Assembly (NCBI RefSeq): GCF_004015185.1
Contig: NZ_CP025746.1
Location: 1,178,001-1,242,000 of the forward strand
Direction of reading: 5' to 3'
DNA from: Clostridium manihotivorum
GTDB taxonomy: Bacteria > Bacillota > Clostridia > Clostridiales > Clostridiaceae
Length of the DNA stretch: 64,000 nt
The notes under the pieces are model-generated. The model was not told where the DNA came from and did no database searches. It saw only the letters and a program-made list of their open reading frames with translations. The translations under genes were made by a program, and so were the position numbers. Below, one piece after another: positions 27,094 to 36,732 of this stretch. The number at the start of each line of letters is the position of its first letter. Position 1 is the stretch's first letter.

Positions 27094-29418
27094 ATGGAAC
27101 AAATAAAGCTCTATCTAGATGGCCTTGATTGCGCGAACTGTGCAGCTAAAATAGAAGATAAGATAAATAAGCTAGAAGAAATAAAAGAAGCTAATGTTAA
27201 TTTTGCAAATAGAACCTTAACTATGACAGTGGAAGAACAATATAAGGAGAGCATCATATCAAAGGTTACAGATATAGTTGTAGCTCAAGAGCCTCATGTT
27301 AAGGTAAGAAAGCCTGCTAAGGCAAAAATAAATAGGACATTAAAGTATCATGCACCCTGTGAGGATGAATGTTGCCAAAACAATAGTGAGTATGAAGTTA
27401 AAGATGGCGAAAATATAAATATTCAATTAAGTCACAAAGAAGCTATACATGAACATGAGCATTCAAATAATAGTGAGCATTCACATGCACATGAGCACCA
27501 TGAACATGAACATCATAACGGTGAAGATGAGCATGATCACCATGGACATGACCATGAACATGGGGGTGAGTTATCAAAGGCAAGAATAGCAAGGATTGTT
27601 GCTGCTATAGTTATATATGCTGTAGGTATGATATTCAATTTTGGTTTCTACGGAGAACTAGGGGTATTCTTAGTAAGTTATATTCTTGCTGGAGGGGATG
27701 TTCTACTTCTAGCACTAAGAAATATTAAAAAAGGTGAAGTATTTGACGAAAATTTCTTGATGGTTATTGCCACTATAGGAGCTTTTGCTATAAAAGAGTT
27801 TCCGGAAGCTGCAGCAGTTATGCTGTTTTACCAAATTGGTGAAGCTTTTCAAGATATGGCTGTTGACAGATCAAGAAAGTCTATACAAGGGCTTATGGAT
27901 ATAAGGCCAGATTATGCTAACTTAAAGCTAGCCTCAGGTGAAACAAAGGTTGATCCTGAAAGTGTAGAAGTTGGGGATATCATAATTGTAAAGGCAGGAG
28001 AAAGAATTCCTCTAGATGGAGTAGTGTTAAAAGGCGAAGCATCTATAGATACCTCTGCTCTTACAGGAGAGTCAATACCTAGAGAAGTGACATCCGGTGA
28101 TGAGGTACTATCAGGAGCCATTAACAAAAATGGTTTGTTAGAGGTTAAGGTAACCAAAGACTTTGGTCAATCAACAGTAGCTAAGATCTTGGATCTTGTT
28201 GAAAATGCAGGAAATAAGAAGGCTCAAACAGAGAAATTTATAACTAAGTTTGCTAGATACTATACACCGGCAGTAGTTTTTGCTGCTTTAGCACTTGCGT
28301 TTATACCTCCAATTATAATGAGTGATCACAATTTCTCTCATTGGATATATAAAGCACTTACCTTCTTAGTTGTTTCTTGTCCTTGTGCTCTTGTTATATC
28401 TATTCCTTTAACTTTCTTTGGAGGAATTGGAGCGGCATCAAGACAAGGTATACTGATAAAGGGAGGCAACTACCTAGAAGCTCTTAACAGAGTTAAGACA
28501 GTGGTCTTTGATAAAACTGGAACCTTGACAAAAGGTGTGTTTAAGGTTTCCAATTTAGAAAATAAAAATGGTTTTACAAAAGAACAGTTGATTGAGTATG
28601 CAGCTTATGCTGAATTTTATTCTAACCATCCTATAGCTATTTCCATAGTTAAGGAATATGGTAAGGCTATAGATAAGAATAAAATAGATTCCTTTGAAGA
28701 AGTTTCTGGAAGGGGAATAAAAATTAATTTTAATGGACAAGAAGTTTTAGCAGGAAATATAAGACTAATGGAGGATAACTCCATAAAAGCTGAAAATCCT
28801 AGTGAAGCTGGAACTTTAGTACATGTTGCGATAGACAAGAAGTATGCTGGTTTTGTATTAATTGCTGATGAAGTAAAAGCTGACTCAAAACAAGCTATAG
28901 AAAGCTTAAGAAGAAATGGTATTGAGGATATAGTTATGCTTACTGGCGACAATAAAAAGGTTGCCGATGCAGTGGCTGAAAAGCTTGGTATTAAGAAGGT
29001 ATTTTCAGAGCTTCTACCTGCAGATAAGGTGGAAAAGCTTGAACAGATATTTAGTAAAAAGCAAGAGAAGGATGCAGTTGTCTTTGTAGGAGATGGAATA
29101 AATGATGCACCTGTTCTGGCAAGAGCAGATATCGGAATAGCAATGGGAGGAGTTGGCTCAGATGCTGCAATAGAAGCAGCAGATGTGGTTATAATGACTG
29201 ACGAACCTTCTAAAATATCAACAGGTATAAATATAGCAAAGAGAACCAATGTAATAGTTTGGCAGAATATAGTTTTTGCCTTAGGTGTAAAACTTCTTAT
29301 TATGGCTCTTGCAGCAGTAGGATATGCTACTATGTGGGAAGCTGTTTTTGGAGATGTAGGAGTTGCACTTATTGCAGTTTTAAATTCTATGAGAATTTTA
29401 AAGGTTAGAAAAAATTAA
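27094..29418 (+). CDS. cadA: Cd2+/Zn2+-exporting P1B-type ATPase
   Basis: A 774-residue heavy-metal pump. The N-terminal HMA domain has GLDCANC (C13, C16). A linker at residues 109-155 is extremely His-rich and includes ECC. Transmembrane helices follow, with TGES in the actuator, SCPCALVIS as the ion-binding CPC, DKTGT as the phosphorylation site, HP in the SNHPIA segment, and GDGINDAPVL. Length and motifs are complete. AGGGGGAAG precedes the ATG. It exports Cd, Zn or Pb; the His-rich stretch probably buffers zinc. Confidence 0.93.
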   Translation: MEQIKLYLDGLDCANCAAKIEDKINKLEEIKEANVNFANRTLTMTVEEQYKESIISKVTDIVVAQEPHVKVRKPAKAKINRTLKYHAPCEDECCQNNSEYEVKDGENINIQLSHKEAIHEHEHSNNSEHSHAHEHHEHEHHNGEDEHDHHGHDHEHGGELSKARIARIVAAIVIYAVGMIFNFGFYGELGVFLVSYILAGGDVLLLALRNIKKGEVFDENFLMVIATIGAFAIKEFPEAAAVMLFYQIGEAFQDMAVDRSRKSIQGLMDIRPDYANLKLASGETKVDPESVEVGDIIIVKAGERIPLDGVVLKGEASIDTSALTGESIPREVTSGDEVLSGAINKNGLLEVKVTKDFGQSTVAKILDLVENAGNKKAQTEKFITKFARYYTPAVVFAALALAFIPPIIMSDHNFSHWIYKALTFLVVSCPCALVISIPLTFFGGIGAASRQGILIKGGNYLEALNRVKTVVFDKTGTLTKGVFKVSNLENKNGFTKEQLIEYAAYAEFYSNHPIAISIVKEYGKAIDKNKIDSFEEVSGRGIKINFNGQEVLAGNIRLMEDNSIKAENPSEAGTLVHVAIDKKYAGFVLIADEVKADSKQAIESLRRNGIEDIVMLTGDNKKVADAVAEKLGIKKVFSELLPADKVEKLEQIFSKKQEKDAVVFVGDGINDAPVLARADIGIAMGGVGSDAAIEAADVVIMTDEPSKISTGINIAKRTNVIVWQNIVFALGVKLLIMALAAVGYATMWEAVFGDVGVALIAVLNSMRILKVRKN

Positions 29419-29451
29419 CTATTTTACTTTTTGAAAACTATATAATTACAA

Positions 29452-29500
29452 AAATAGCAATATAATATGTTTAAAAATATTATATTGCTATTTAATTTTT
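29452..29500 (+). terminator. Intrinsic terminator of cadA
   Basis: AAATAGCAATATAATAT pairs perfectly with ATATTATATTGCTATTT, followed by AATTTTT. Confidence 0.9.
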
Positions 29501-29507
29501 AAATGTA

Positions 29508-29536
29508 TTGACATATCACCACATCATCAATAAAAT
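29508..29536 (+). promoter_or_regulatory. Promoter of the ilv-leu locus
   Basis: TTGACA (29508) and TAAAAT (29531) with exactly 17 nt between, about 45 nt upstream of the T-box stem I. Confidence 0.75.
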
Positions 29537-29584
29537 CATAATTAACAATTAGTTCAATAAAAATTGAAAATATGCCCGTTAAAA

Positions 29585-29838
29585 ATAAATGCGTTGACGG
29601 AGACAGTCATTTAGTTATTAAAAGCCACAGAGAGTCGAGGTTAGGTGAGAATCGATGTTTTTTCTAAGTGACAATCACTCTTGAGCAGAAACCTGAAAGC
29701 AATGGCGCAAGTAAGGAAATTCCGGTAAGCCCCGTTATAGGCAAGGGTTTGATTGAACCTGGTGATATTTTTTTATAAGGCGGAGATGATAACATATCCC
29801 ACTTTAAATGATTTATATCATTAGAGTGGGATTTTTTT
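29585..29838 (+). promoter_or_regulatory. T-box leader with terminator, upstream of ilv-leu genes
   Basis: Stem I is recognisable: GTCATTTAG pairs with CTAAGTGAC, with AGAGAGTCGAGGTTAGGTGA and GAATCGA at its apex. CCGTTAT (stem III region) and a TGGT able to pair with a tRNA ACCA end (about 29760) follow. The terminator is ATCCCACT/AGTGGGAT plus T7 (29796-29838). The specifier region reads AATCACTC, so ATC (Ile) or CTC (Leu) could be the codon; I cannot decide. The antiterminator departs from the usual AGGGTGGTACCGCG. Uncharged tRNA should allow read-through into ilvN. Confidence 0.82.
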
Positions 29839-29958
29839 ATTCTTTATTCCTCTCTTAGATACCTCACCTACGTTCAAAGGCATAGAAAGTACTTAATTAC
29901 TTACTTAAAGTTCATCTGAAATTTTTCTATTAAAGCTACTAAGGTATAGATATACTAA

Positions 29959-30040
29959 AGAGTTCCTATATCGAAAATTAATTTATACTTGTTGGAAGAT
30001 CACATCTTATGGTAATTTTCATGCATGTATTAATTAAGCC
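29959..30040. repeat. Palindromic element, family C
   Basis: GAGTTCCTATATCGAAAAT then TAATTTATACTTGTT, with a partly complementary right half (ATGCATGTATTAATTAAGCC). It is a worn copy of the element found twice at 30937-31131. The rest of 29839-30228 also holds a partial family-B terminator near 30122-30156 but no gene. Confidence 0.55.
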
Positions 30041-30228
30041 TCCATGATAAAGCATTATATATTGTCTAATATAATTTGAAAATTTTATTAGTATTTGGCA
30101 TACATAAAAATAATATAACAGCATTAACTAAAGAAAGTCGTTTTAGCAAATTTTTTATAAACTTTTACTGTAAAAAAATTAAATATATTAATTTATATTG
30201 AATAATAACCGTATAATGGGAGGTTGCG

Positions 30229-30756
30229 ATGGAAAGACATGTATTATCTGTTTTAGTGAAAAATTCATCAGGTGTACTTAGCAGAGTATCAGGGCTGTTT
30301 ATGAGAAGGGGCTTTAATATTGATAGCTTATCTGTTGGTAAGACTGAGAATCCAGAGTTGGCTAGAATTACTATAACTTTAATGGGAGGAGATGAAGTTT
30401 TAGATCAATTCATTAAGCAATTAAATAAACTTCAGGAAGTCATCAAGGTGATAAAGCTTACACCAGATAATTCAGTAGTAAGAGAGCTGGTTCTTATCAA
30501 GATAAAAGCTGATGCCACTGAAAGAGCTGCTATAAATGATGTTGCAAAGATTTTTAGATGTAAAGTTGTAGATCTTGATAAAGAATGCTTAACTCTAGAG
30601 CTTACTGGAGATGATAGCAAGGTATCTGCTCTTATAAAACTTATGGAGGAATATGGGGTTAAGGAAATTGTGAGAACTGGACTTGCTGCAATTGAAAGAG
30701 GAAGTAAGGAAATAAGCTCTTATGGGGACTACTTTGAGGAAGAGTATGTAGGATAA
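30229..30756 (+). CDS. ilvN: Acetolactate synthase small (regulatory) subunit
   Basis: A 175-residue regulatory subunit that binds valine and activates the catalytic subunit IlvB. An N-terminal ACT domain (LSVLVKNSSGVLSRVSGLF, then RRGFNIDSLSVG) and the C-terminal subdomain are both present at full length. GGGAGG precedes the ATG. It is unusually far from ilvB, which lies 8 kb downstream, and is the first gene behind the T-box. Confidence 0.92.
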   Translation: MERHVLSVLVKNSSGVLSRVSGLFMRRGFNIDSLSVGKTENPELARITITLMGGDEVLDQFIKQLNKLQEVIKVIKLTPDNSVVRELVLIKIKADATERAAINDVAKIFRCKVVDLDKECLTLELTGDDSKVSALIKLMEEYGVKEIVRTGLAAIERGSKEISSYGDYFEEEYVG

Positions 30757-30936
30757 GCAAAATAAATATATACAACAGTTAGTTATACTATTTCACGAGG
30801 TTTTCATAACTTCAAAGGGGCCATGTAGCTTTATGTGTCGGAAAATTTCGTAAATACAAAATTTTCAGTAAAATAATCCTTTAAAACTAATATTGAGTAT
30901 AAAAGCAATAAGTAATAAAAAAGGGGTTTTGATAAA

Positions 30937-31131
30937 GAGTTCATATATGGAAAGTTAATTTATACTTGTTCGAAAATGGCGGGTTTTTGAGATTTTCGGT
31001 AATGTATAAATTAATAGTTGGAGTTGGATACCTATAGGTATCCTTTACGAAAACTTAATTTATGTATGTTCGATAATACCGGCTTCTGGGGATTATCGGG
31101 CATATATAAATTAATAGTTGAGTTAAGAACT
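30937..31131. repeat. Two tandem palindromic elements, family C
   Basis: Two copies in a row. Each has AACTTAATTTATAC-type left arm and TATAAATTAATAGTTG-type right arm around a GC-rich loop (GGCGGG; CCGGCTTCTGGGG). The pair is bracketed by GAGTTC and GAACTC and joined by GGATACC-TATA-GGTATCC. It fills most of the 493-nt gap between ilvN and cimA. Confidence 0.7.
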
Positions 31132-31249
31132 CTATAGCAGGAATCATCATATACAGATAAACTAGTTATTTAATTAGTATTTTAATAAAGATTTCCATGT
31201 GAAATAAGTTTATCTATAAAACAGCAATAGCATTAGAAGGGGTGATTAA

Positions 31250-32842
31250 TTGAATAGAAAAATCTATATTTTAGATTCTACCTTAAGAGATGGGGCTCAA
31301 GGACAAGGAATTTCATTTTCCTTAGAAGATAAAATTAAGATATGTAAGTCTTTAGATCAGTTGGGGATAGATTATATAGAAGCTGGCAACCCAGGCTCTA
31401 ATCCTAAGGATATGGAATTGTTCAAATCTATGAAAAATATTACTTTAAACCATGCAAAGCTTGTAGCGTTTGGAAGTACTAGAAGGATGGGCACTAAGGT
31501 TGAAGAGGATAAGAATCTTAAAGATTTGTTAGAAGCTGGGGTGGATACAGTAGTTTTATTTGGAAAGTCATGGGACTTTCAAGTGAAAGATATATTAAGG
31601 ACTACCCTAGAAGAAAACTTATCTATGATATATGAATCAATAAAGTTTTTGGTTGATAAGGGGAAGACAGTTATATTTGACGCTGAACATTTCTTTGATG
31701 GATATAAGAACAATGAGGGCTATGCCATAGAGACCATAAAGACTGCCAAGGAAGCTGGGGCTGAGGTTGTGGTTCTGTGCGATACTAATGGAGGAACTTT
31801 ACCTCTAGAAATAATTAAAATTGTAAGTAATATTCATGAAATATTGGGGGATAGCTTAGGCATACATTGCCATAATGATATTGGAATGGCAGTAGCCAAT
31901 TCAGTGACAGCGGTTGAAGGCGGAGTAAACCATATACAGGGAACCTTTATCGGCATAGGAGAAAGATGTGGTAATGCAAATCTATCTACAATATTACCAA
32001 CTCTAATATGTAAGTATGATTATGAACTTGAAGCTAGTAAAAACTTAGATAAATTAACTAAAATATCAAGATACATCTCTGAAATATCCAATATAACTTT
32101 AACTGATGATACACCATATGTGGGAGCCTCAGCTTTTGCTCATAAGGGAGGTATGCATATTGACGCTGTATCAAAGGACCCTAAATCTTATGAGCATATA
32201 AAACCTGAACTGGTAGGCAATAAAAGAAGGTTTTTGGTATCTGAAGTTAGTGGAAAGAGCACTATTTGGAAGGAAGTTCAAAAGATTTTCCCAAATATAA
32301 AGAAAGATAGTGAAGAAGTAAAATCAATAACTAATAAGCTAAAAGAATTAGAATTTGAAGGCTACCAGTTTGAGGGAGCAGAGGGAACTGTGGAGCTGGT
32401 AATGAGAAAGATAATAGGTAAGTACGAGCCTTTCTTCAAACTAAATCATTTTAAGATTATAGGTGAGCAGCCATCTTTAAAAGGGACTTTTAGTTCTACG
32501 GCCTTGATCAATATAACCGTAGAAGGAAAAACAGAAATTACTGCTGCAGAAGGCGATGGACCAGTCAATGCTTTGGATAAAGCATTAAGAAAAGCACTAG
32601 AAATATTTTACCCTCAGCTTAGAAGTGTAAGACTTGTTGACTACAAGGTTAGAGTTTTAGATTCGGAGAGTAACACCGGGGCTAAGGTTAGAGTTCTTAT
32701 AGAATCTACAGATGGAGTAGAGAAATGGAGCAATGTTGGAGTATCTAAGGATATCATCGAAGCTAGTTGGATAGCTTTGGTGGATTCAATTGAATATAAG
32801 TTGATTAAAGATATAGAAAGAAAAGTAAGAACTTATTTTTAG
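31250..32842 (+). CDS. cimA: (R)-citramalate synthase
   Basis: A 530-residue enzyme condensing pyruvate and acetyl-CoA to citramalate, the first step of the threonine-independent isoleucine route. The TIM-barrel start is LDSTLRDGAQGQGISFS, with GIHCHNDIGMAVANS as the metal-binding HxH and a C-terminal LeuA-type allosteric domain. The GAQ variant in the DGAQ motif and the overall length fit CimA rather than LeuA, which is present separately at 40074. The start is TTG at 31250 behind AAGGGGTGAT. LeuCD and LeuB next door also serve this pathway. Confidence 0.88.
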   Translation: MNRKIYILDSTLRDGAQGQGISFSLEDKIKICKSLDQLGIDYIEAGNPGSNPKDMELFKSMKNITLNHAKLVAFGSTRRMGTKVEEDKNLKDLLEAGVDTVVLFGKSWDFQVKDILRTTLEENLSMIYESIKFLVDKGKTVIFDAEHFFDGYKNNEGYAIETIKTAKEAGAEVVVLCDTNGGTLPLEIIKIVSNIHEILGDSLGIHCHNDIGMAVANSVTAVEGGVNHIQGTFIGIGERCGNANLSTILPTLICKYDYELEASKNLDKLTKISRYISEISNITLTDDTPYVGASAFAHKGGMHIDAVSKDPKSYEHIKPELVGNKRRFLVSEVSGKSTIWKEVQKIFPNIKKDSEEVKSITNKLKELEFEGYQFEGAEGTVELVMRKIIGKYEPFFKLNHFKIIGEQPSLKGTFSSTALINITVEGKTEITAAEGDGPVNALDKALRKALEIFYPQLRSVRLVDYKVRVLDSESNTGAKVRVLIESTDGVEKWSNVGVSKDIIEASWIALVDSIEYKLIKDIERKVRTYF

Positions 32843-32854
32843 GAGGAATTTAAA

Positions 32855-34114
32855 ATGGGGATGACAATGACTCAAAAAATATTAGCAAGCCATGCAGGAC
32901 TTGATTATGTGAAAGCAGGACAACTTATACAAGCAAAGCTTGACCTAGTTTTAGGCAATGATATAACTTCACCTGTGGCTATAAAGGAATTTAAAAAGCT
33001 TGGAGATTTAGAAGTTTTTGATAAGGAAAAAGTTGCAATAGTGCCAGATCACTTTACTCCAAACAAAGATATAAAAGCAGCAGAGCAATGTAAATTCATA
33101 AGAGAATTTGCTCAAGATAAGGAGTTAACAAACTTCTTTGATATCGGTGAGATGGGAATAGAGCATGTTTTGATACCTGAAAAGGGACTGGTTGTAGCTG
33201 GAGATGTGGTTATAGGAGCTGACTCACATACTTGTACCTATGGAGCCTTAGGTGCATTTTCCACAGGAATAGGTTCTACTGATATGGCAGCTGGTATGGC
33301 TACTGGCAATTGCTGGTTTAAGGTGCCTTCAGCCTTAAAGTTTGTATTGAAGAATAAACCTGCTAAGTGGATAAGCGGTAAGGATATAATCCTTCATATA
33401 ATAGGACTTATAGGTGTAGACGGAGCATTGTACAAATCTATGGAGTTTACTGGAGATGGTTTGAAATATCTTTCTATGGATAGCAGATTTACCATGGCCA
33501 ATATGGCAATAGAAGCTGGAGCTAAGAATGGTATATTCCCAGTAGATGAAAAAACTGTTGAATATATCAAAGAGCATTCAACTAGGGAGTATAAGGTTTA
33601 TGAACCAGATGAAGATGCTGAATATGATGAAGTTTATGAAATAGATCTAGCTACTTTAAGACCAACAGTAGCATTCCCTCATTTACCTGAAAATACAAAG
33701 ACTGTAGATGAAACAGGAGAAGTTAAAATAAACCAAGTTGTTATAGGATCTTGTACAAATGGAAGATTAGAGGATCTCAGAGTGGCAGCTTCTATATTAA
33801 GAGGTAAGAAGGTTGCTAAGTATGTTAGAACTATAGTATTTCCTGGAACTCAAAAAAATTATCTTCAAGCCATGGAAGAAGGCTTATTGAAAGATTTTAT
33901 TGAAGCAGGAGCAATCGTATCTACTCCAACTTGCGGACCTTGTCTTGGTGGTCATATGGGAATACTGGCTGCAGGTGAAAGAGCAGTATCTACTACAAAT
34001 AGAAACTTTGTTGGAAGAATGGGACATGTAGAGTCAGAGGTCTATCTAGCAAGTCCAGCAGTGGCAGCAGCTTCAGCACTTACTGGAGTTATAACTGACC
34101 CAGAATTAGTTTAG
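32855..34114 (+). CDS. leuC: 3-isopropylmalate/citramalate dehydratase large subunit
   Basis: A 419-residue aconitase-family subunit, the shorter type common in clostridia and archaea. The [4Fe-4S] cysteines are in VIGSCTNGR and [17 protein letters not shown] precedes the ATG. Pairs with LeuD, which starts 13 nt after it. Confidence 0.94.
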   Translation: MGMTMTQKILASHAGLDYVKAGQLIQAKLDLVLGNDITSPVAIKEFKKLGDLEVFDKEKVAIVPDHFTPNKDIKAAEQCKFIREFAQDKELTNFFDIGEMGIEHVLIPEKGLVVAGDVVIGADSHTCTYGALGAFSTGIGSTDMAAGMATGNCWFKVPSALKFVLKNKPAKWISGKDIILHIIGLIGVDGALYKSMEFTGDGLKYLSMDSRFTMANMAIEAGAKNGIFPVDEKTVEYIKEHSTREYKVYEPDEDAEYDEVYEIDLATLRPTVAFPHLPENTKTVDETGEVKINQVVIGSCTNGRLEDLRVAASILRGKKVAKYVRTIVFPGTQKNYLQAMEEGLLKDFIEAGAIVSTPTCGPCLGGHMGILAAGERAVSTTNRNFVGRMGHVESEVYLASPAVAAASALTGVITDPELV

Positions 34115-34127
34115 GAGGAATAGGCAT

Positions 34128-34616
34128 ATGAAAGCAAAAGGAAGAGTTTTTAAATACGGAGACAATGTTGATACAGATGTAATAATACCAGCAAGATACC
34201 TAAATACTTCAGACTTTAAAGAGCTTGCGGCTCACTGCATGGAAGATATAGATTTAGAATTCGTAAATAAGGTTAAACCTGGAGATATCATAGTTGCAAA
34301 TAAAAATTTTGGTTGTGGTTCTTCTAGAGAACATGCACCTATAGCAATAAGAGAAAGTGGAGTAAGCTGTGTTATAGCTTCTACCTTTGCAAGAATTTTT
34401 TATAGGAATGCTATTAACATAGGACTTCCAATCTTAGAATGTGAAGAAGCAGTAGCAGGCATTGATGCAGAGGATGAGGTTGAAATAGATTTTAATAATG
34501 GGGTAATTAAAAATCTTACAAAGCAGGAAGAATATAAGGCTGAACCTTTTCCAGAGTTCATGCAGGAGATAATAAGAAACAAGGGACTTATAGGTTATAT
34601 AAACAATAATAAATAA
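34128..34616 (+). CDS. leuD: 3-isopropylmalate/citramalate dehydratase small subunit
   Basis: A 162-residue swivelling-domain subunit with [15 protein letters not shown] and [14 protein letters not shown], the substrate-loop signatures. AGGAGGAATAGGCAT precedes the ATG. A hairpin ATCAAGCC/GGCTTGAT follows the stop. Confidence 0.94.
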   Translation: MKAKGRVFKYGDNVDTDVIIPARYLNTSDFKELAAHCMEDIDLEFVNKVKPGDIIVANKNFGCGSSREHAPIAIRESGVSCVIASTFARIFYRNAINIGLPILECEEAVAGIDAEDEVEIDFNNGVIKNLTKQEEYKAEPFPEFMQEIIRNKGLIGYINNNK

Positions 34617-34638
34617 TTCTAATTATATGTGTGGAAAT

Positions 34639-34682
34639 CAAGCCGCTCTAAACATTAAATGTGCCTGAAAGTGGCTTGATTA
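34639..34682 (+). terminator. Hairpin after leuD
   Basis: TCAAGCC pairs with GGCTTGA around about 25 nt, followed only by a weak T-run (TTACTATAAATT). It may be a processing or weak terminator site within the locus. Confidence 0.45.
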
Positions 34683-34751
34683 CTATAAATTCTTAAGAAG
34701 TTAAGAATTTAAAAAGTTAACAATATAACAAATTAAGAAGTTAAGAAGTTG

Positions 34752-34880
34752 AAATTAAGTGGTCATTCATCCGATGCTTAAATGAGCTTACGCTAATAGC
34801 TCGCTCATAGAGCATCTCCTTCATAACCACTTAATTTTAATAATATTCTTAGCGAAGCTTAAACATAGTCTAAAATTTGA
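34752..34880. repeat. MITE copy with worn ends (family A)
   Basis: GAAATTAAGTGGTCATTCAT at the left and CCTTCATAACCACTTAATTT at the right are inverted arms, with GATGCTTAAATGAGC inside. The outer GGCTCTGTT-type ends are largely lost. A separate 5' fragment (AGCTCTGTTAAAGTACTGG) lies at about 34948. The rest of 34683-35051 shows no gene. Confidence 0.65.
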
Positions 34881-35051
34881 AAAGATAACAATTTAAAAAG
34901 ATAAGTTATAGAGAGGACATTTGCCTTTTTAAGGATGAAAAATAAAAGCTCTGTTAAAGTACTGGGGCTTAAGCACTGGAGAAATATGATAGGCAGAGTA
35001 GTAAATAGTAAGCGTTATAACATTTAAGCGTAATAAAAGGGGGATATAAAG

Positions 35052-36143
35052 TTGACATATAAAGTTGCAGTTATAAAAGGTGATGGAATAGGACCGGAGG
35101 TTGTAGACGAGGCTTTAAAGGTTCTAGAGGTAATTGGGGAAAAGTATAATCATAAATTTGAATATAAATTCCTGCTTGCAGGAGGTTGTGCCATGGATGA
35201 AAAGGGGACACCGCTGCCAGAGGAAACCTTGGAAGAGTGTAAGAAAAGTGATGCTGTACTGCTTGGAGCAGTTGGAGGGCCTAAGTGGGATGATCCAACT
35301 GCTAAACAAAGACCAGAACAAGCTCTTTTAGGACTTAGAGGAGGTCTTGGACTTTATTGTAATTTAAGACCAGCCTTACTTTATGCACCACTAAGAGCTG
35401 CATCACCACTTAAAGATGAAGTTATTGGGGATGGAATAGATTTTTCAGTAGTAAGGGAGCTTACTGGAGGAATTTATTTTGGAGACAGAGGAAGATTTGA
35501 AGAGAACAATGAGCAATATGCTTATGATACTGAAAAATATTCGGTAACAGAGATAAGAAGAATTGTTAAAACCGCTTTTGATATAGCGGTTAAACGAAAT
35601 AAGATTTTGACTAGTGTAGATAAAGCAAATATCTTAGAAAGCTCAAGACTTTGGAGGGCAGTAGTAGAAGAAGTAGCAAAAGACTATCCTGAAGTAAAAG
35701 TAAATCATATGTATGTAGATAACGCTGCAATGCAGATAGTTAGAAATCCAAGACAGTTTGATGTAATAGTAACTAGCAACATGTTCGGAGATATACTGTC
35801 AGATGAAGCTTCTATGATAACAGGATCAATTGGTATGCTGCCTTCAGCTAGTATAGGGGAAAATAATAGAGGTATGTATGAACCGATCCATGGAAGTGCA
35901 CCTGATATAGCTGGCATGGGACTAGCTAATCCATTGGCAACCATACTTTCTGCAGCTATGATGCTTAAATTCAGCTTCAATCTTCAAGAGGAAGCTGAAG
36001 CTATTGAAAAGGCTGTACTAAGAGTGTTAGAAGCTGGTTATAGAACTGGTGATATATTCAGTGAAGGTATGAAAAAGGTTGGAACAAAGGAAATGGGCAG
36101 CTTAGTAATTGGAGAGTTAAGCTCTGTTAAAGTACCGTGTTGA
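35052..36143 (+). CDS. leuB: 3-isopropylmalate dehydrogenase
   Basis: A 363-residue NAD-dependent decarboxylating dehydrogenase. [21 protein letters not shown], the Arg block in [15 protein letters not shown], and [18 protein letters not shown] with HGSAPDIAG are all present. The start is TTG at 35052 behind AAAAGGGGGATATAAAG. Its last seven codons (SSVKVPC) and the stop are supplied by the left end of a MITE that begins at about 36119, so the native C-terminus was replaced. Confidence 0.93.
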   Translation: MTYKVAVIKGDGIGPEVVDEALKVLEVIGEKYNHKFEYKFLLAGGCAMDEKGTPLPEETLEECKKSDAVLLGAVGGPKWDDPTAKQRPEQALLGLRGGLGLYCNLRPALLYAPLRAASPLKDEVIGDGIDFSVVRELTGGIYFGDRGRFEENNEQYAYDTEKYSVTEIRRIVKTAFDIAVKRNKILTSVDKANILESSRLWRAVVEEVAKDYPEVKVNHMYVDNAAMQIVRNPRQFDVIVTSNMFGDILSDEASMITGSIGMLPSASIGENNRGMYEPIHGSAPDIAGMGLANPLATILSAAMMLKFSFNLQEEAEAIEKAVLRVLEAGYRTGDIFSEGMKKVGTKEMGSLVIGELSSVKVPC

Positions 36144-36542
36144 AATTAAGTGGTCAGTCATCCGATGCTTAGACGAGCTTGCGCAAAGAATTAATATGAT
36201 TTTGTCATATTCCATGGCTAAAACTGTAAACTCACTACGTTCGAACAGTACAGTTTTACTCTTTAATGATCATAACTTTTATAAAATTCTTATATTTTAA
36301 TTTAAATGAAAATAATATAAAATGTCTTGATTAAAAAGAGTAAAGAGTAAAAAATTATGTCGCCTGCCAGAATTTCTTCACATACGTTCAGAAAAGGCAG
36401 ATGCGCAAAAAATCACTAATGAAGAACGTATTAGTGATTTTTAAAGCTATTCCATCTGAAAAAATCATTTAATTCTAGTTGCTCGCTCATATAGCATCTC
36501 CTTCATGACCACTGAATTTCAACAATATTATTAAACATAGCC
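36119..36542. mobile_element. MITE (family A) split by a ~290-nt insertion
   Basis: The left half (36119-36190) has AGCTCTGTTAAAGTAC and GTTGAAATTAAGTGGTCA; the right half (36479-36542) has GCTCGCTCATATAGCATCTC, CATGACCACTGAATTTCAAC and AACATAGCC. Between them lie an AAAACTGTA...TACAGTTTT hairpin and a full family-B element. The left end forms the 3' end of leuB. Confidence 0.75.
36359..36442. repeat. Hairpin-terminator element, family B
   Basis: CGCCTGCC pairs with GGCAGATGCG, then an A-run and a terminator AATCACTAAT/ATTAGTGATT plus TTT. It lies inside the split MITE and upstream of ilvD. Confidence 0.72.
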
Positions 36543-36732
36543 AAGAATAAAAAATAATTAGTTAAGTATCTATATTTTTGAATTAGAGACAAAAATACAA
36601 AGTTTGATATTTATCAAACTGTTATTGAAGCTATATATTTATATGATTTTATGAAGATTTAATTATAAGATTAAAAAATTATAGTTAAAGGTTTTTATAT
36701 ATATCTAAATTACAGGTAAAGGAGAAGAAAGA

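Noticed and set aside
28617-29249. 210-codon frame on the minus strand within cadA
   Set aside because: It is a shadow of a strongly supported P-type ATPase gene, without ribosome site or recognisable domains. Similar antisense frames in groEL, hbd and the leu genes were dropped for the same reason.
29585-29838. Cobalamin or lysine riboswitch
   Set aside because: The stem I apex, the CCGTTA block and the TGGT before a terminator fit a T-box; the conserved cores of the other two are absent.
30937-31131. CRISPR-like repeats
   Set aside because: There are only two units, each a palindrome with diverged sequence and without regular unique spacers.
34617-35051. Separate gene between leuD and leuB
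   Set aside because: Only a hairpin and MITE pieces are present; no frame with a ribosome site.
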